Shown: positions 56,640 to 64,000 of the stretch, in pieces
Numbering within the stretch: position 1 is the first letter of the stretch
How the letters are laid out: each line of letters begins with the position of its first letter
Source of the DNA: Ruminococcus flavefaciens AE3010
GTDB lineage: Bacteria; Bacillota; Clostridia; Oscillospirales; Ruminococcaceae
Assembly (NCBI RefSeq): GCF_000526795.1
Contig: NZ_JAGT01000001.1
Span: 2,896,501-2,960,500, forward strand
DNA: 64,000 nucleotides
Reading direction: 5' to 3'
Position numbers and translations under genes: made by a program
Notes under the pieces: model-generated
The model's input: the letters and a program-made list of their open reading frames with translations, nothing else
What the model was told of the DNA's origin: nothing
The model's database searches: none

Positions 56640-56740
56640 TTTTAAACAGCTGTAATAAGCTGTTGATAAGAGGATATGCTCTGAATGTGTTTCAGACCGG
56701 TCCGATGCTTTACGGATTATTGAAAAATCTTTTTAGGGGG
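56640..56740 (+). promoter_or_regulatory. Possible structured leader of the GGDEF gene
   Basis: Four small hairpins in a row precede the diguanylate cyclase: CAGCTGTAATAAGCTG, AGAGGATATGCTCT, CTGAATGTGTTTCAG and CCGATGCTTTACGG. They do not match the c-di-GMP riboswitch consensus as I know it. The structure is seen; a regulatory role is inferred. Confidence 0.35.
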
Positions 56741-56747
56741 ACATTTT

Positions 56748-58049
56748 ATGGACAGTCATAATATTGATAACATGACATTGGAAGATGCTATAGACTTCTT
56801 CAAGGACAACGTGGACGCGCTTGTGCTTGTTGACGGTAAGGTCAATAAGTATAAGTCTATTATCAGAAAAGGTATTTTTAATAAGCTGCTAAAGCCAACA
56901 GGTGAGTATAATGAGCTTATTGAAAAGCTTTGGTATCATTTAAGCAAATCCTCTGATAACGTGTCGGAGAAGTACAAGGTCTTTATCCCGACCTCGGGAC
57001 ATTTTTCAGGCAAATATGCAAGAAGGGTAAGTGTTAAGATAGAAGAGACACTCTGTGTTATACAGGTCTCGATCTATCCGCTCAACGGAGATGAAAAATA
57101 TCTTTTTGTACTTGACGAGCTTGATGACAGACAGTCCGTTGACGAGTCGCTGACTACCGAAAAGGTAAAGTCTTTCCAGAATACCTACCTGTTCTCAATG
57201 TACATAGACCTGGAAAAGGATTCTATCAACAGTATCAGCGTTACAGAGCTGTCTGACGATATAATCAATCAGGAGCTGAAATTCTCTCAGTGGCGATTAA
57301 TGATAGTAAATGCCATAAATACGGATTATCAGGCACAGTTCATGGAATGGACCGAGCCTGAGTATCTGAAAAATAATTTTGCACCCGGCAAGACAGCTTC
57401 CTTTGACTGCCTTATGATGAATCTTGAAGGCAAGGAGATCTGGGTAAAGCTCATATTCAGCCGTGTCCAGACCACTATCCCCGATGACTACCGTTTTGTA
57501 TACATGGTCCAGGATATCAACGAAACTACCCTTGATCTTATAGAAACAATGAACAGATATGAGGACCTTGCTTCAAAGGATCCTCTTACTCAGATCTACA
57601 ATCACGGCAGAATGGAAACAGAGATCAAAAACGCCATAAATAAATTTGTTGAGGAACATATCCCTGTTTCGCTGATGATAATGGATATCGACTTCTTCAA
57701 GCACGTAAACGATAACTACGGTCATGCCGTGGGAGACCTTACTCTCAAACGATTCGCAAATATCGTAACTGATTATTTCGATGACAACAACGGAGTAGTC
57801 GGACGCTGGGGCGGTGAGGAGTTCGTGGCTGTATGCTGCGGAGCCGGCCGCGAAAGAGCTCTGGAAATGGCTGAGGAGATACGTCAGAAGGTATCTTTCG
57901 AGACATTCGCAAATGTAGGAAATATCACCTGCAGCGTCGGCGTTACCACTGTTATTGACGGAGATGATTTTGAGAAAGCCTACAGACGTATGGATAATGC
58001 ACTGTATGAAGCAAAATCAAGCGGAAGAAACTGCGTAAGAATATCATAA
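56748..58049 (+). CDS. Diguanylate cyclase (GGEEF domain)
   Basis: 433 residues, no membrane segment. The N-terminal two thirds hold two PAS-like regions (about 20-130 and 145-255). The C-terminal GGDEF domain starts near residue 275 (SKDPLTQIYNHGRMETEI). It has DIDFFKHVNDNYGHAVGD and the active-site motif RWGGEEF near residue 356. All catalytic residues are present, unlike the degenerate GGDEF protein at 15636. No RxxD feedback site is seen. It is monocistronic, behind a structured leader and before a terminator. It probably makes c-di-GMP in response to an internal signal. Confidence 0.92.
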   Translation: MDSHNIDNMTLEDAIDFFKDNVDALVLVDGKVNKYKSIIRKGIFNKLLKPTGEYNELIEKLWYHLSKSSDNVSEKYKVFIPTSGHFSGKYARRVSVKIEETLCVIQVSIYPLNGDEKYLFVLDELDDRQSVDESLTTEKVKSFQNTYLFSMYIDLEKDSINSISVTELSDDIINQELKFSQWRLMIVNAINTDYQAQFMEWTEPEYLKNNFAPGKTASFDCLMMNLEGKEIWVKLIFSRVQTTIPDDYRFVYMVQDINETTLDLIETMNRYEDLASKDPLTQIYNHGRMETEIKNAINKFVEEHIPVSLMIMDIDFFKHVNDNYGHAVGDLTLKRFANIVTDYFDDNNGVVGRWGGEEFVAVCCGAGRERALEMAEEIRQKVSFETFANVGNITCSVGVTTVIDGDDFEKAYRRMDNALYEAKSSGRNCVRIS

Positions 58050-58052
58050 AAC

Positions 58053-58083
58053 AAAAGCTGTACCCTTGCGGTACAGCTTTTTT
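58053..58083 (+). terminator. Terminator after the diguanylate cyclase
   Basis: A 12-bp stem (AAAAGCTGTACC with GGTACAGCTTTT) with a 5-base loop and a T-run. Confidence 0.9.
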
Positions 58084-58229
58084 GCTTTGCAGAAAAGATT
58101 TTTTGAAAAAGAGTGAGAGTTTTTCGTTTTTCATACGACTAATAAGTGAAAGCTATAAAACAGGCAGTTCGTGCCCCGAGTGGCTGCTGCGCAGCGAGCT
58201 GTCATGCTTTAATAAAAGGAGGGTCTACT

Positions 58230-60560
58230 ATGAACAAAAGGAAAATACTGACGCTTTTAACAGCGCTGACAATGAGTATGACATCTATGGCGTTCACTCC
58301 TGCTTACGCTGTTGCGGAGAGCGATACCGCAGCAGCTGTGTCCGAGGAAAACAGCGGTATACACTTCAATGTGAAAAACGACTGCATTTCTGTGGAATTG
58401 GGCTTGAATACCGCAGTGTCCATTTCAGGATATGATGACGGCAAGCAGTATGAGGTGGGAGAATCTCCCATAAAGTTCACTGTTGATGATGAGAGCGTTG
58501 CAAAGGTAACTCAGGTGCAGGGCAAGCTTGTAAATATCAAGGGCGTATCCATGGGAGTGACCGTGCTTCGTGCAGAGACTCCCGACGGAAAGAAAGCTTC
58601 CGTCAGGGTTGCCATAATAGAGATACCGCCTGCTCTTACATCAACGGCATTGACGAATACCACAACAGTCACTACTACTGCGACTGCGACTCATGTCACA
58701 ACTTCCACTGTTATCTATGACTATGCTCCTACAGTTGAGTTTGACAAGTCCGCCATGAAGGTGGGTGAGGTAAGAGAGGGACGCTTCTACAATCCCGAGA
58801 CCAAAAAGAATGAAGGCGGCTGGGTAGAAGCAGGAACAGACAATATCTCTGTTGAGTATACCGAGGGAAGCGATATCTTCACGGTAAGGGCTCTCGAAGC
58901 AGGCGAGGCAAAGCTTGGCTGCTGGACAAAGGGCTGCGCGTTCACAAACTATGTATACTTTGATGTCGTAGATGATGAGGTGCTTCCCGACTTTGCACCT
59001 ACAGTCGAGTTCGATAACTCTGATATGAAAGTGGGAGAAACAAGAGAGGGACGCTTTTACAATCCTGTCTCAGGAAGATCCACAGGCGGCAATATAAAGG
59101 CTTCGGACAATGTGCTTGTAACATTGGAAAAAGACGGTCATTTCAGTGTAACGGCTGTTAAGGCAGGCTCCGTAAGTATGGAGATAACAGATAACGGCTG
59201 TCCTTTCGTTGGTCATGTTGCTTTCACAGTTAAGGATGCTGATACAACGACAACTGCTGTGACTATGACTACAACACAGCTGACTACTTCTACAGTTCAT
59301 ATCGACTATATGACAAAGGTGGAATTTGACAATACGCCTTTGAATGTAGGTGAGGTAAGAAAAATCAAATTCGGTCACCCCAATGGCGAGACAGAGGGCG
59401 GTTCAGTATACTCATCATCTGAGCTGATCGAGGTAAGCTATGAAAAAGGGACCAACAGCTTTGAGGTAAAGGCGCTCAAGGAGGGCGAAGCAAGTATATC
59501 TGTCCATGCAAGGGGCTGTGCATTTGATCCCACTGTGACTATAAAGGTAGTATCCGCAAGCAAGCTCAAGGGCGACGCAAACTGCGACAACGGCACAGAT
59601 ATGGCAGACGTTGTATACGTAATGCAGAGCCTTGCAAATCCCGATAAGTATAAGCTTTCAACATGCGGCAAGGATAATGCAGACCTTAACGGCGACGGCG
59701 TTACAGTAGGCGACGCACAGAAGATACAGCTGAAGCTTCTCGGTCTCGATGATGACAGCGAGCCTTTAACTCCTTTAGCACAGGCTGTAGGCGTTGATAC
59801 AACAGACGAAGCAATAAAGCTTATCAGAAGCTATGACCTTAACGACTACAATGTAAACGCCCGCGAGACCATGAAGCAGATGTTCGAGAGCTTCAAAAAG
59901 GACGGCTTTATCTATCGCTTTGCCGAAGTCACAGGCGATGACGCAGTAAAGCTCCGCGACGACTATGTAAATCCGCCTGTCTGGCTCGGTCCTTATGCGA
60001 ATTTTGAGGATATAGGCATTCTCTATCATGTAAAGGCATATGACATGAACTATCAGTTATACTACTTCAACAGAGGCAATGATTACGCAGGTCAGTCTAT
60101 GGCTGGTTATATCAAGAACCGCTTTGGCTTTAATGTAACAAAGGTCATCGACGATAAATACTTTATCTTCGACAGCAGCAAGGACGGTCAGAACGATATC
60201 AGCGTGATTTTCGCTTTAGACGACGGACATTACTGCAAGGTAAGATGTTTCGGCTCAGAAGCAGAGCTTATGAAGCTTGCAAAGTCGCTGAAAAGCGTGA
60301 AGCTCCCTCTCGGTGAGAAAAAGATAACCGACCTTAACGACGTAAACGCTCTTCTGATTGCCTATGAGACAGAGCACAAGCTCCCTGTTTCCATGATTAC
60401 ATCAATCAGTCAGGGTGACAAGCAGGTTTATGTATATCTGGGCACATTTGATATCAAAGAGCAGGAAAAGGTCATTGAACAGATGAAGAACTATATGAAG
60501 TTCATGAACATCGACGAGGAACTTGTATGTTTTGCAATTCCTCAGACCATTGCAGAATGA
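58230..60560 (+). CDS. Large secreted protein with three repeats and an internal dockerin
   Basis: 776 residues. A signal peptide (1-25, ending AYA) precedes a BIG2-like domain at about 35-130 (SGYDDGKQYEVGESPIKFTV). Three copies of a module of about 85-95 residues then start near 167, 257 and 361. They share VEFDxSxMKVGE, GRFYNP and a Gly-Cys-Ala/Pro-Phe end, and are separated by Thr-rich linkers. A type I dockerin at about 446-510 (DANCDNGTDMADVV, DLNGDGVTVGDAQK) lies in the middle. The last 265 residues form an unknown domain (QTNDV-like YELNDYNVNARETMKQM, GNDYAGQSMAGYIKNRF). The start at 58230 has AGGAGGG upstream. Function unknown; probably a surface or cellulosome protein. Confidence 0.88.
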   Translation: MNKRKILTLLTALTMSMTSMAFTPAYAVAESDTAAAVSEENSGIHFNVKNDCISVELGLNTAVSISGYDDGKQYEVGESPIKFTVDDESVAKVTQVQGKLVNIKGVSMGVTVLRAETPDGKKASVRVAIIEIPPALTSTALTNTTTVTTTATATHVTTSTVIYDYAPTVEFDKSAMKVGEVREGRFYNPETKKNEGGWVEAGTDNISVEYTEGSDIFTVRALEAGEAKLGCWTKGCAFTNYVYFDVVDDEVLPDFAPTVEFDNSDMKVGETREGRFYNPVSGRSTGGNIKASDNVLVTLEKDGHFSVTAVKAGSVSMEITDNGCPFVGHVAFTVKDADTTTTAVTMTTTQLTTSTVHIDYMTKVEFDNTPLNVGEVRKIKFGHPNGETEGGSVYSSSELIEVSYEKGTNSFEVKALKEGEASISVHARGCAFDPTVTIKVVSASKLKGDANCDNGTDMADVVYVMQSLANPDKYKLSTCGKDNADLNGDGVTVGDAQKIQLKLLGLDDDSEPLTPLAQAVGVDTTDEAIKLIRSYDLNDYNVNARETMKQMFESFKKDGFIYRFAEVTGDDAVKLRDDYVNPPVWLGPYANFEDIGILYHVKAYDMNYQLYYFNRGNDYAGQSMAGYIKNRFGFNVTKVIDDKYFIFDSSKDGQNDISVIFALDDGHYCKVRCFGSEAELMKLAKSLKSVKLPLGEKKITDLNDVNALLIAYETEHKLPVSMITSISQGDKQVYVYLGTFDIKEQEKVIEQMKNYMKFMNIDEELVCFAIPQTIAE

Positions 60561-60596
60561 AAGAAAACATGATAAATATAGAGAAAAAGAGAAAAG

Positions 60597-60626
60597 AAAA
60601 AGGGCTTCCCTCGGGAAGTCCTTTTT
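60597..60626. terminator. Bidirectional terminator between dockerin and GH9 genes
   Basis: AAAAAGGGCTTCCC with GGGAAGTCCTTTTT, flanked by A and T runs. It serves both convergent genes. Confidence 0.9.
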
Positions 60627-60633
60627 CGTTATA

Positions 60634-62994
60634 TCAGCCCTGCTTTAAGAGGAGCTTTCTCAGCTCTATCTCGTCGTACAGGTCTATATTCTTATCGCCG
60701 TTGAAGTCGAACTGGTCTGCGGCTTCCTTGCTGCTGAAAGGTGATACGCCAAGTATCATCTTGCGGAGCCTTACCAGCTGAGCTACCTTGTATACCTTTG
60801 CAGGCTTTGTGCCGTCGGGCTCAATACCGCCTACAAGCTTTCCGTCTGCGTAAACGCATACGTTGTCACAGCACTTTGCAAGCTCAACGCCGCTTACGAT
60901 GTTGTCGTAGTCCTCGCCCTCTTCATCAAGGTCTATCATGCCCTTTCTGCTCCAGTCGTTGGAGGAGTCCCACTTCTCGCCGAAGTAGTTGCCGATAATA
61001 AGCTGATACTTCTTGTTGGAGTTTGCAACAGCGTAGTCAGGCCACGATATCTCGATGTAGTAGATATCGTCCTTGTACTGCTTTGGCTGTGAGAGCACAG
61101 CGGACTTGTCAGTTACCTCGGTCTCCACCTGGTCGTAGGTCTTTTGGAGCACGAAGCTTCCCGGGATAGTCTTGTTCTCGAATTCCTCAATGCTGAAATA
61201 GTAGCGTACAGACAGGTCGGTATGGGGTTCAAGGCAGTCAGTGTTCACGAAGAATGTGAGCTTTGTAACGCCTGAGCCTGTAGTCTCGGGAGCCTCCGAG
61301 CAGTAGCCCGATACCCAGAAATCATCACCTGAGAAGAGCTGTGTATCATCGACCTTTTCAGCAGGCGGGAAGTTCTCCTCGGGCTTCATGGTCTCATCGC
61401 CCTTGAAGAGGTAAAGACCTGCCGCCGCGCCTACGATAGCCGCATTGTAGTCGATAGTTACCTCGTTGTATATCCAGTCGCTGGTAACGTCGTTGTGCTG
61501 GTCGTTACCGTCGGGACCGCCTGCAAGAGCGCCGTAGAGTACGTGCTTGTGCTCGGCAGGGTCCTCAGCCATTGTAAGTCCCGAAGCCGCACGGTGGTGT
61601 GGATATTTTACGGAGTTCTCGCCGTAGCCAACAACGTAGCTTCTGCCCAGCGGGTTATCACCGATGATGTATTCCATCTGTCCAAGAGCCCAGTTGGAGA
61701 ATGCATAGTCGGGGTTCTTGTCGTTGTACTTGTCCTTGCCCTTGTTGTATTTATCATAAACGAGAGCCGTGAACTGAACTGCGGTGTTGTATCTTGCACT
61801 GCCCCATGTATCAAGGTAGAAGTAGCCCGCAGGAGTTATCTTACCCTTTTTGCCCTCCATTACGGTGTTGATAGCCTTGGCTTCCATTTCCCAGAAGTCG
61901 AGGACTTCATACTGACCTCTGCCGATAGCCACACGGGTCTCCTCGCAGACCTCGGGGTACATATCCTGTATGCGTCCGAAGATTATACCCACGCCGTTCC
62001 ACATATCGTTCCAGCAGAGAACATATCCGGGAGGAGCGTAGTAGTCGATGTACTGCTCACAGGCTTCAAGGTAGTCATGGTCCTGTGTGATAAGGTAGAG
62101 CCAGCCTGCCGCAAAGCAGAAGTCGTCCTCCCACTTGTTGGAGGTGTAGAAGCTCATAGGACCGTCGCCGCCTGCGCCGACCTTCTTCTCGTTCTTGTTT
62201 GCGAAGTCAAAGAGCGCCTTTGCATAGTCGAGACACTTCTCGGCGTACTCGGGGTCGGTGTCCTTGAAGTTGTAGTAGTTGATAGCTAAAGCCGCCGCGC
62301 TTTCGGAAACATCATCTGTGGTAGGGAGCTCGGAGGTGGCAAAGAATGCAGGGCGTCCCATAGCGTCTATCTCGGGAGACTGCCAGTAGGAATGGTCAAC
62401 GCTTCCGTCGCCCACCTGATAGCAGAACGCAAGGACGTCGCCGTTCTTGTCGCGGAATGTGCTCTTCATGAAGTAGTCGCAGAAGTAGCGGCAGATAGTC
62501 TCGGCGTGGGCGTCCTGACCTGTCTCCTTGTAGGCGTCGCGGAACTCATAATAGCCCCATGAAACAACAGAAGCGGCATAAGCCTCGGGAAGTCCGAACT
62601 TTACGTGGTCGCCTGCGTCGTGGAAGCCGCCTGCAACGTCGATGAAGCCGTCGCCGTCGGGGTCGAGGATATCCTTGTACTTGGTCATGAAATCCTCAGG
62701 GAGATTAGTGCCGAAGTGGTCGTCATCAATAGAGTGCATAGGCACCTTTGCGTCGTATACGTGGCAGTTTCCGCGCCATGAAAGGCGGTTGTTTTCGGCA
62801 ACTCCCGTACCGCACATATTGGCGTCGTAGAAGTACAGGGTGTACTGTAAGAGCTTAGCCCAGTTGTTCTCTGTCTCCGTATAGTCCACTACATCGGGCG
62901 TAGCCTTTGCGAATGCAGGGAGAGCCGCCGCAGAAGCCGAAACAGCAGTCACTGCCGCAGCTGTAAAAGCGAACAGGCGCTTGAATATTTTCAT
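60634..62994 (-). CDS. Glycoside hydrolase family 9 cellulase with CBM3c-like module and dockerin
   Basis: 786 residues. A signal peptide (about 1-29) is followed by the GH9 catalytic domain at about 38-525. The catalytic aspartates are in GGFHDAGDHVKFG (Asp126, Asp129), HHRAASG binds substrate, and the general acid Glu is in NEVTIDYNAAIVGAAAGLY. An insert with DPDGDGFID precedes the aspartates. A CBM3c-like module follows (VRYYFSIEEF, YYIEISWPD, WDSSNDWSRKG), the arrangement of processive GH9 endoglucanases. The C-terminal dockerin has only one clear calcium loop (DFNGDKNIDLYD); the first is degenerate (EPDGTKPAKVYK). The leader carries a 7-bp tandem repeat. It should bind a cohesin scaffold and degrade cellulose. 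Confidence 0.95.
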   Translation of the reverse strand: MKIFKRLFAFTAAAVTAVSASAAALPAFAKATPDVVDYTETENNWAKLLQYTLYFYDANMCGTGVAENNRLSWRGNCHVYDAKVPMHSIDDDHFGTNLPEDFMTKYKDILDPDGDGFIDVAGGFHDAGDHVKFGLPEAYAASVVSWGYYEFRDAYKETGQDAHAETICRYFCDYFMKSTFRDKNGDVLAFCYQVGDGSVDHSYWQSPEIDAMGRPAFFATSELPTTDDVSESAAALAINYYNFKDTDPEYAEKCLDYAKALFDFANKNEKKVGAGGDGPMSFYTSNKWEDDFCFAAGWLYLITQDHDYLEACEQYIDYYAPPGYVLCWNDMWNGVGIIFGRIQDMYPEVCEETRVAIGRGQYEVLDFWEMEAKAINTVMEGKKGKITPAGYFYLDTWGSARYNTAVQFTALVYDKYNKGKDKYNDKNPDYAFSNWALGQMEYIIGDNPLGRSYVVGYGENSVKYPHHRAASGLTMAEDPAEHKHVLYGALAGGPDGNDQHNDVTSDWIYNEVTIDYNAAIVGAAAGLYLFKGDETMKPEENFPPAEKVDDTQLFSGDDFWVSGYCSEAPETTGSGVTKLTFFVNTDCLEPHTDLSVRYYFSIEEFENKTIPGSFVLQKTYDQVETEVTDKSAVLSQPKQYKDDIYYIEISWPDYAVANSNKKYQLIIGNYFGEKWDSSNDWSRKGMIDLDEEGEDYDNIVSGVELAKCCDNVCVYADGKLVGGIEPDGTKPAKVYKVAQLVRLRKMILGVSPFSSKEAADQFDFNGDKNIDLYDEIELRKLLLKQG

Positions 62995-63016
62995 AAACTC
63001 AGTCCTTTCTGATTTG

Positions 63017-63044
63017 TAGCCTTTAGCCGTTAGCCTTTAGCTGT
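63017..63044. repeat. Tandem 7-bp repeat in the GH9 leader
   Basis: Units TAGCCTT, TAGCCGT, TAGCCTT and TAGCTGT; the reverse complement is of the AAGGCTA/ACGGCTA type seen at 50604 and 63211. Confidence 0.9.
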
Positions 63045-63132
63045 AAGGCTGAATGCCGAGTGAATATTGTCATAACTTAATTTTACCGCATATCGCCGCA
63101 AATGTCAACGCATAACTTGCGGTTTTGTTTTT

Positions 63133-63210
63133 TGTAGGGGACGCCGCCTTCGGCGTCCCGTAATGCAAGAGAGGGCGTCCCTTAACGGGCGGCGGAACGC
63201 CGCCCCTACA
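63133..63210. repeat. 78-bp TGTAGGGG element
   Basis: Starts TGTAGGGGACGCCGCC and ends GGCGGCGGAACGCCGCCCCTACA, with internal GGGACGCC and GGGCGTCCC pairs. It belongs to the same terminal-repeat family as 48610-48680. Confidence 0.85.
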
Positions 63211-63242
63211 AGCTAACGGCTAATGGCTAACGGCTGATAGCT
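63211..63242. repeat. Tandem 7-bp repeat (AACGGCT type)
   Basis: AACGGCT, AATGGCT, AACGGCT and GATAGCT, after a partial AGCT. It joins the TGTAGGGG element to the next palindrome. Confidence 0.9.
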
Positions 63243-63275
63243 TGGGCGGATAATATCCGCCCCTACAATAGGCTA

Positions 63276-63312
63276 AAGCCCATATTTAGCTTTGCTAAAT
63301 ATGGGCTTTATA
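63276..63312 (-). terminator. Hairpin overlapping the end of the RyR-domain gene
   Basis: AAAGCCCATATTTAGC and GCTAAATATGGGCTTT form a perfect 16-bp stem with a short loop. The last codons and stop of the minus-strand gene lie inside the right arm. It has no long T-run. Confidence 0.6.
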
Positions 63313-63999
63313 TCTCGCCATAAGTGACATAAGGTCGTATTTGCACATTTCGGGCTTGGTCTCCATAAGTCTCTGCTGAGTAACAAGGCAGGGGTTCCTG
63401 CGGAACTTGTCGCTGCGCTCTCCCGAGCGCCAGCCTATGGAAGCCATATAGCAGCACCAGCGGCGGTGCTCCAGAGCAGCAAGTCCGTAGGCGAAGCTGT
63501 CCTTTTTCAGCTTTTCCAGCACCTCTTCCTCAGAGCCGTTCATCTGCCATGCAGAGCCTGTATACCTCATAAGGGAGCCGTCCCTGCCAAGGAGCTCTTC
63601 AAGCTTTTTGGCAAGCTCTGCGCCGTTTTCAGCGGCAAGCTTGGGAATGATATCGTTCTTTACTTCGTCGTGATATGCGGCAGCCTTGCTTGAGGAGCGG
63701 CGGAAAAGACGAAGCCTGTTCCACTCCTGCTCGGGGTCCTCGTCGGAGTTGTCAGCAGTGCCTGTTTCGTCAGCGGTTATGAGCTTGATATTGTTGTAGA
63801 AGTGGTTGTAATCCTTGGCGCGGCGGTCTACCTCGCGGTTGATTATCATGTCGAGGGTGATGACTATGCTTCTGTCGTCGATAAGGCTTACATCTGCAAG
63901 GGAGCTGTTCTCGGCGGAGATATAGCCTGCAAGACGTCTGTCGGTGTCCATGCGCATGAGGATAGGCAGTTTAAGACCGCGCTCGTCAAAGAGCTCCTC
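63295..63999 (-). CDS. RyR-domain protein, 5' end outside the window
   Basis: The frame is open to the right edge, so only the C-terminal 234 residues are seen. The end has LEHRRWCCYMASIGWRSGERSDKFRRNPC, close to the RyR domain found in ryanodine receptors and in some bacterial proteins. There it often follows a TrkA-like or potassium-channel region. Upstream is a mixed region with DDRSIVITLDMIINREVDRR. Whether the missing N-terminus holds membrane or nucleotide-binding domains cannot be told. Confidence 0.65.
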   Translation of the reverse strand, partial: EELFDERGLKLPILMRMDTDRRLAGYISAENSSLADVSLIDDRSIVITLDMIINREVDRRAKDYNHFYNNIKLITADETGTADNSDEDPEQEWNRLRLFRRSSSKAAAYHDEVKNDIIPKLAAENGAELAKKLEELLGRDGSLMRYTGSAWQMNGSEEEVLEKLKKDSFAYGLAALEHRRWCCYMASIGWRSGERSDKFRRNPCLVTQQRLMETKPEMCKYDLMSLMARYKAHI

Positions 64000-64000
64000 A

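Larger units (their letters stand above)
62995..63275. other. Repeat-filled leader and gap before the GH9 gene
   Basis: No gene. Two 7-bp repeats (63017-63044, 63211-63242), a TGTAGGGG element (63133-63210) and a GGGCGGAT palindrome (63244-63267). The GH9 promoter must lie within about 63045-63130, but no clear consensus is seen. Confidence 0.75.

Overview
The window looks like chromosomal DNA of a cellulolytic, cellulosome-forming Ruminococcus (Bacillota, Oscillospiraceae; Ruminococcus flavefaciens-like). The evidence is four secreted proteins with dockerin modules, including a family 9 cellulase with a CBM3-like module, Gram-positive housekeeping gene order, strong GGAGG-type ribosome sites, frequent TTG starts and moderate GC content. 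The species is an inference; no rRNA gene is present to check it.

Layout. (1) 2-11703, plus strand: priA-def-fmt-(Zn protease)-rsmB-rlmN-prpC-prkC-rsgA-thiN, then a 27-codon spoVM not found by length-limited ORF calling. This is the Bacillus subtilis order without rpe. (2) 11705-18016, minus strand: a repeat-rich membrane protein, a transglutaminase-dockerin protein, purA, a Cache-GGDEF protein and a metallo-beta-lactamase-fold lipoprotein. (3) 18549-31551, plus: miaB, ylbF, mutS, mutL, miaA and hfq, interrupted by lineage-specific tandem duplicates (two lipoproteins; three membrane-anchored proteins). (4) 31563-40676, plus: HlyD-like protein, yggS, sepF, ylmH, divIVA, ileS, lspA, an RluA-family synthase and a HAD phosphatase (division and envelope cluster). 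(5) 41216-45604, plus: split transketolase, rplJ-rplL with an L10 leader, and a CAP-dockerin protein. (6) 45701-49910, minus: a pyruvate formate-lyase whose glycyl-radical domain is encoded by a separate 79-codon gene, with a third small cysteine-containing gene between them, and then an AI-2E family permease. (7) 50730-60560, plus: VWA and PP2C pair, an Ig-like secreted protein behind a CRP-like operator, a LexA-box-controlled small operon with a sigma region-4 protein, an Orn/Lys/Arg decarboxylase, a DUF1292 protein, a diguanylate cyclase and a large dockerin protein. (8) 60634-63999, minus: GH9 cellulase and a RyR-domain protein cut by the window edge.

Intergenic DNA is rich in small repeats: palindromes bounded by TGTAGGGG/CCCCTACA, a roughly 235-bp dispersed element present twice, and tandem 7-bp repeats of several unrelated sequences. 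The most unusual locus is the three-part pyruvate formate-lyase operon. Next are the tandem SOS boxes, the spoVM gene with a hairpin over its ribosome site, and the tandem gene triplication between mutL and miaA. No tRNA, rRNA, CRISPR array, complete insertion sequence or prophage was seen.
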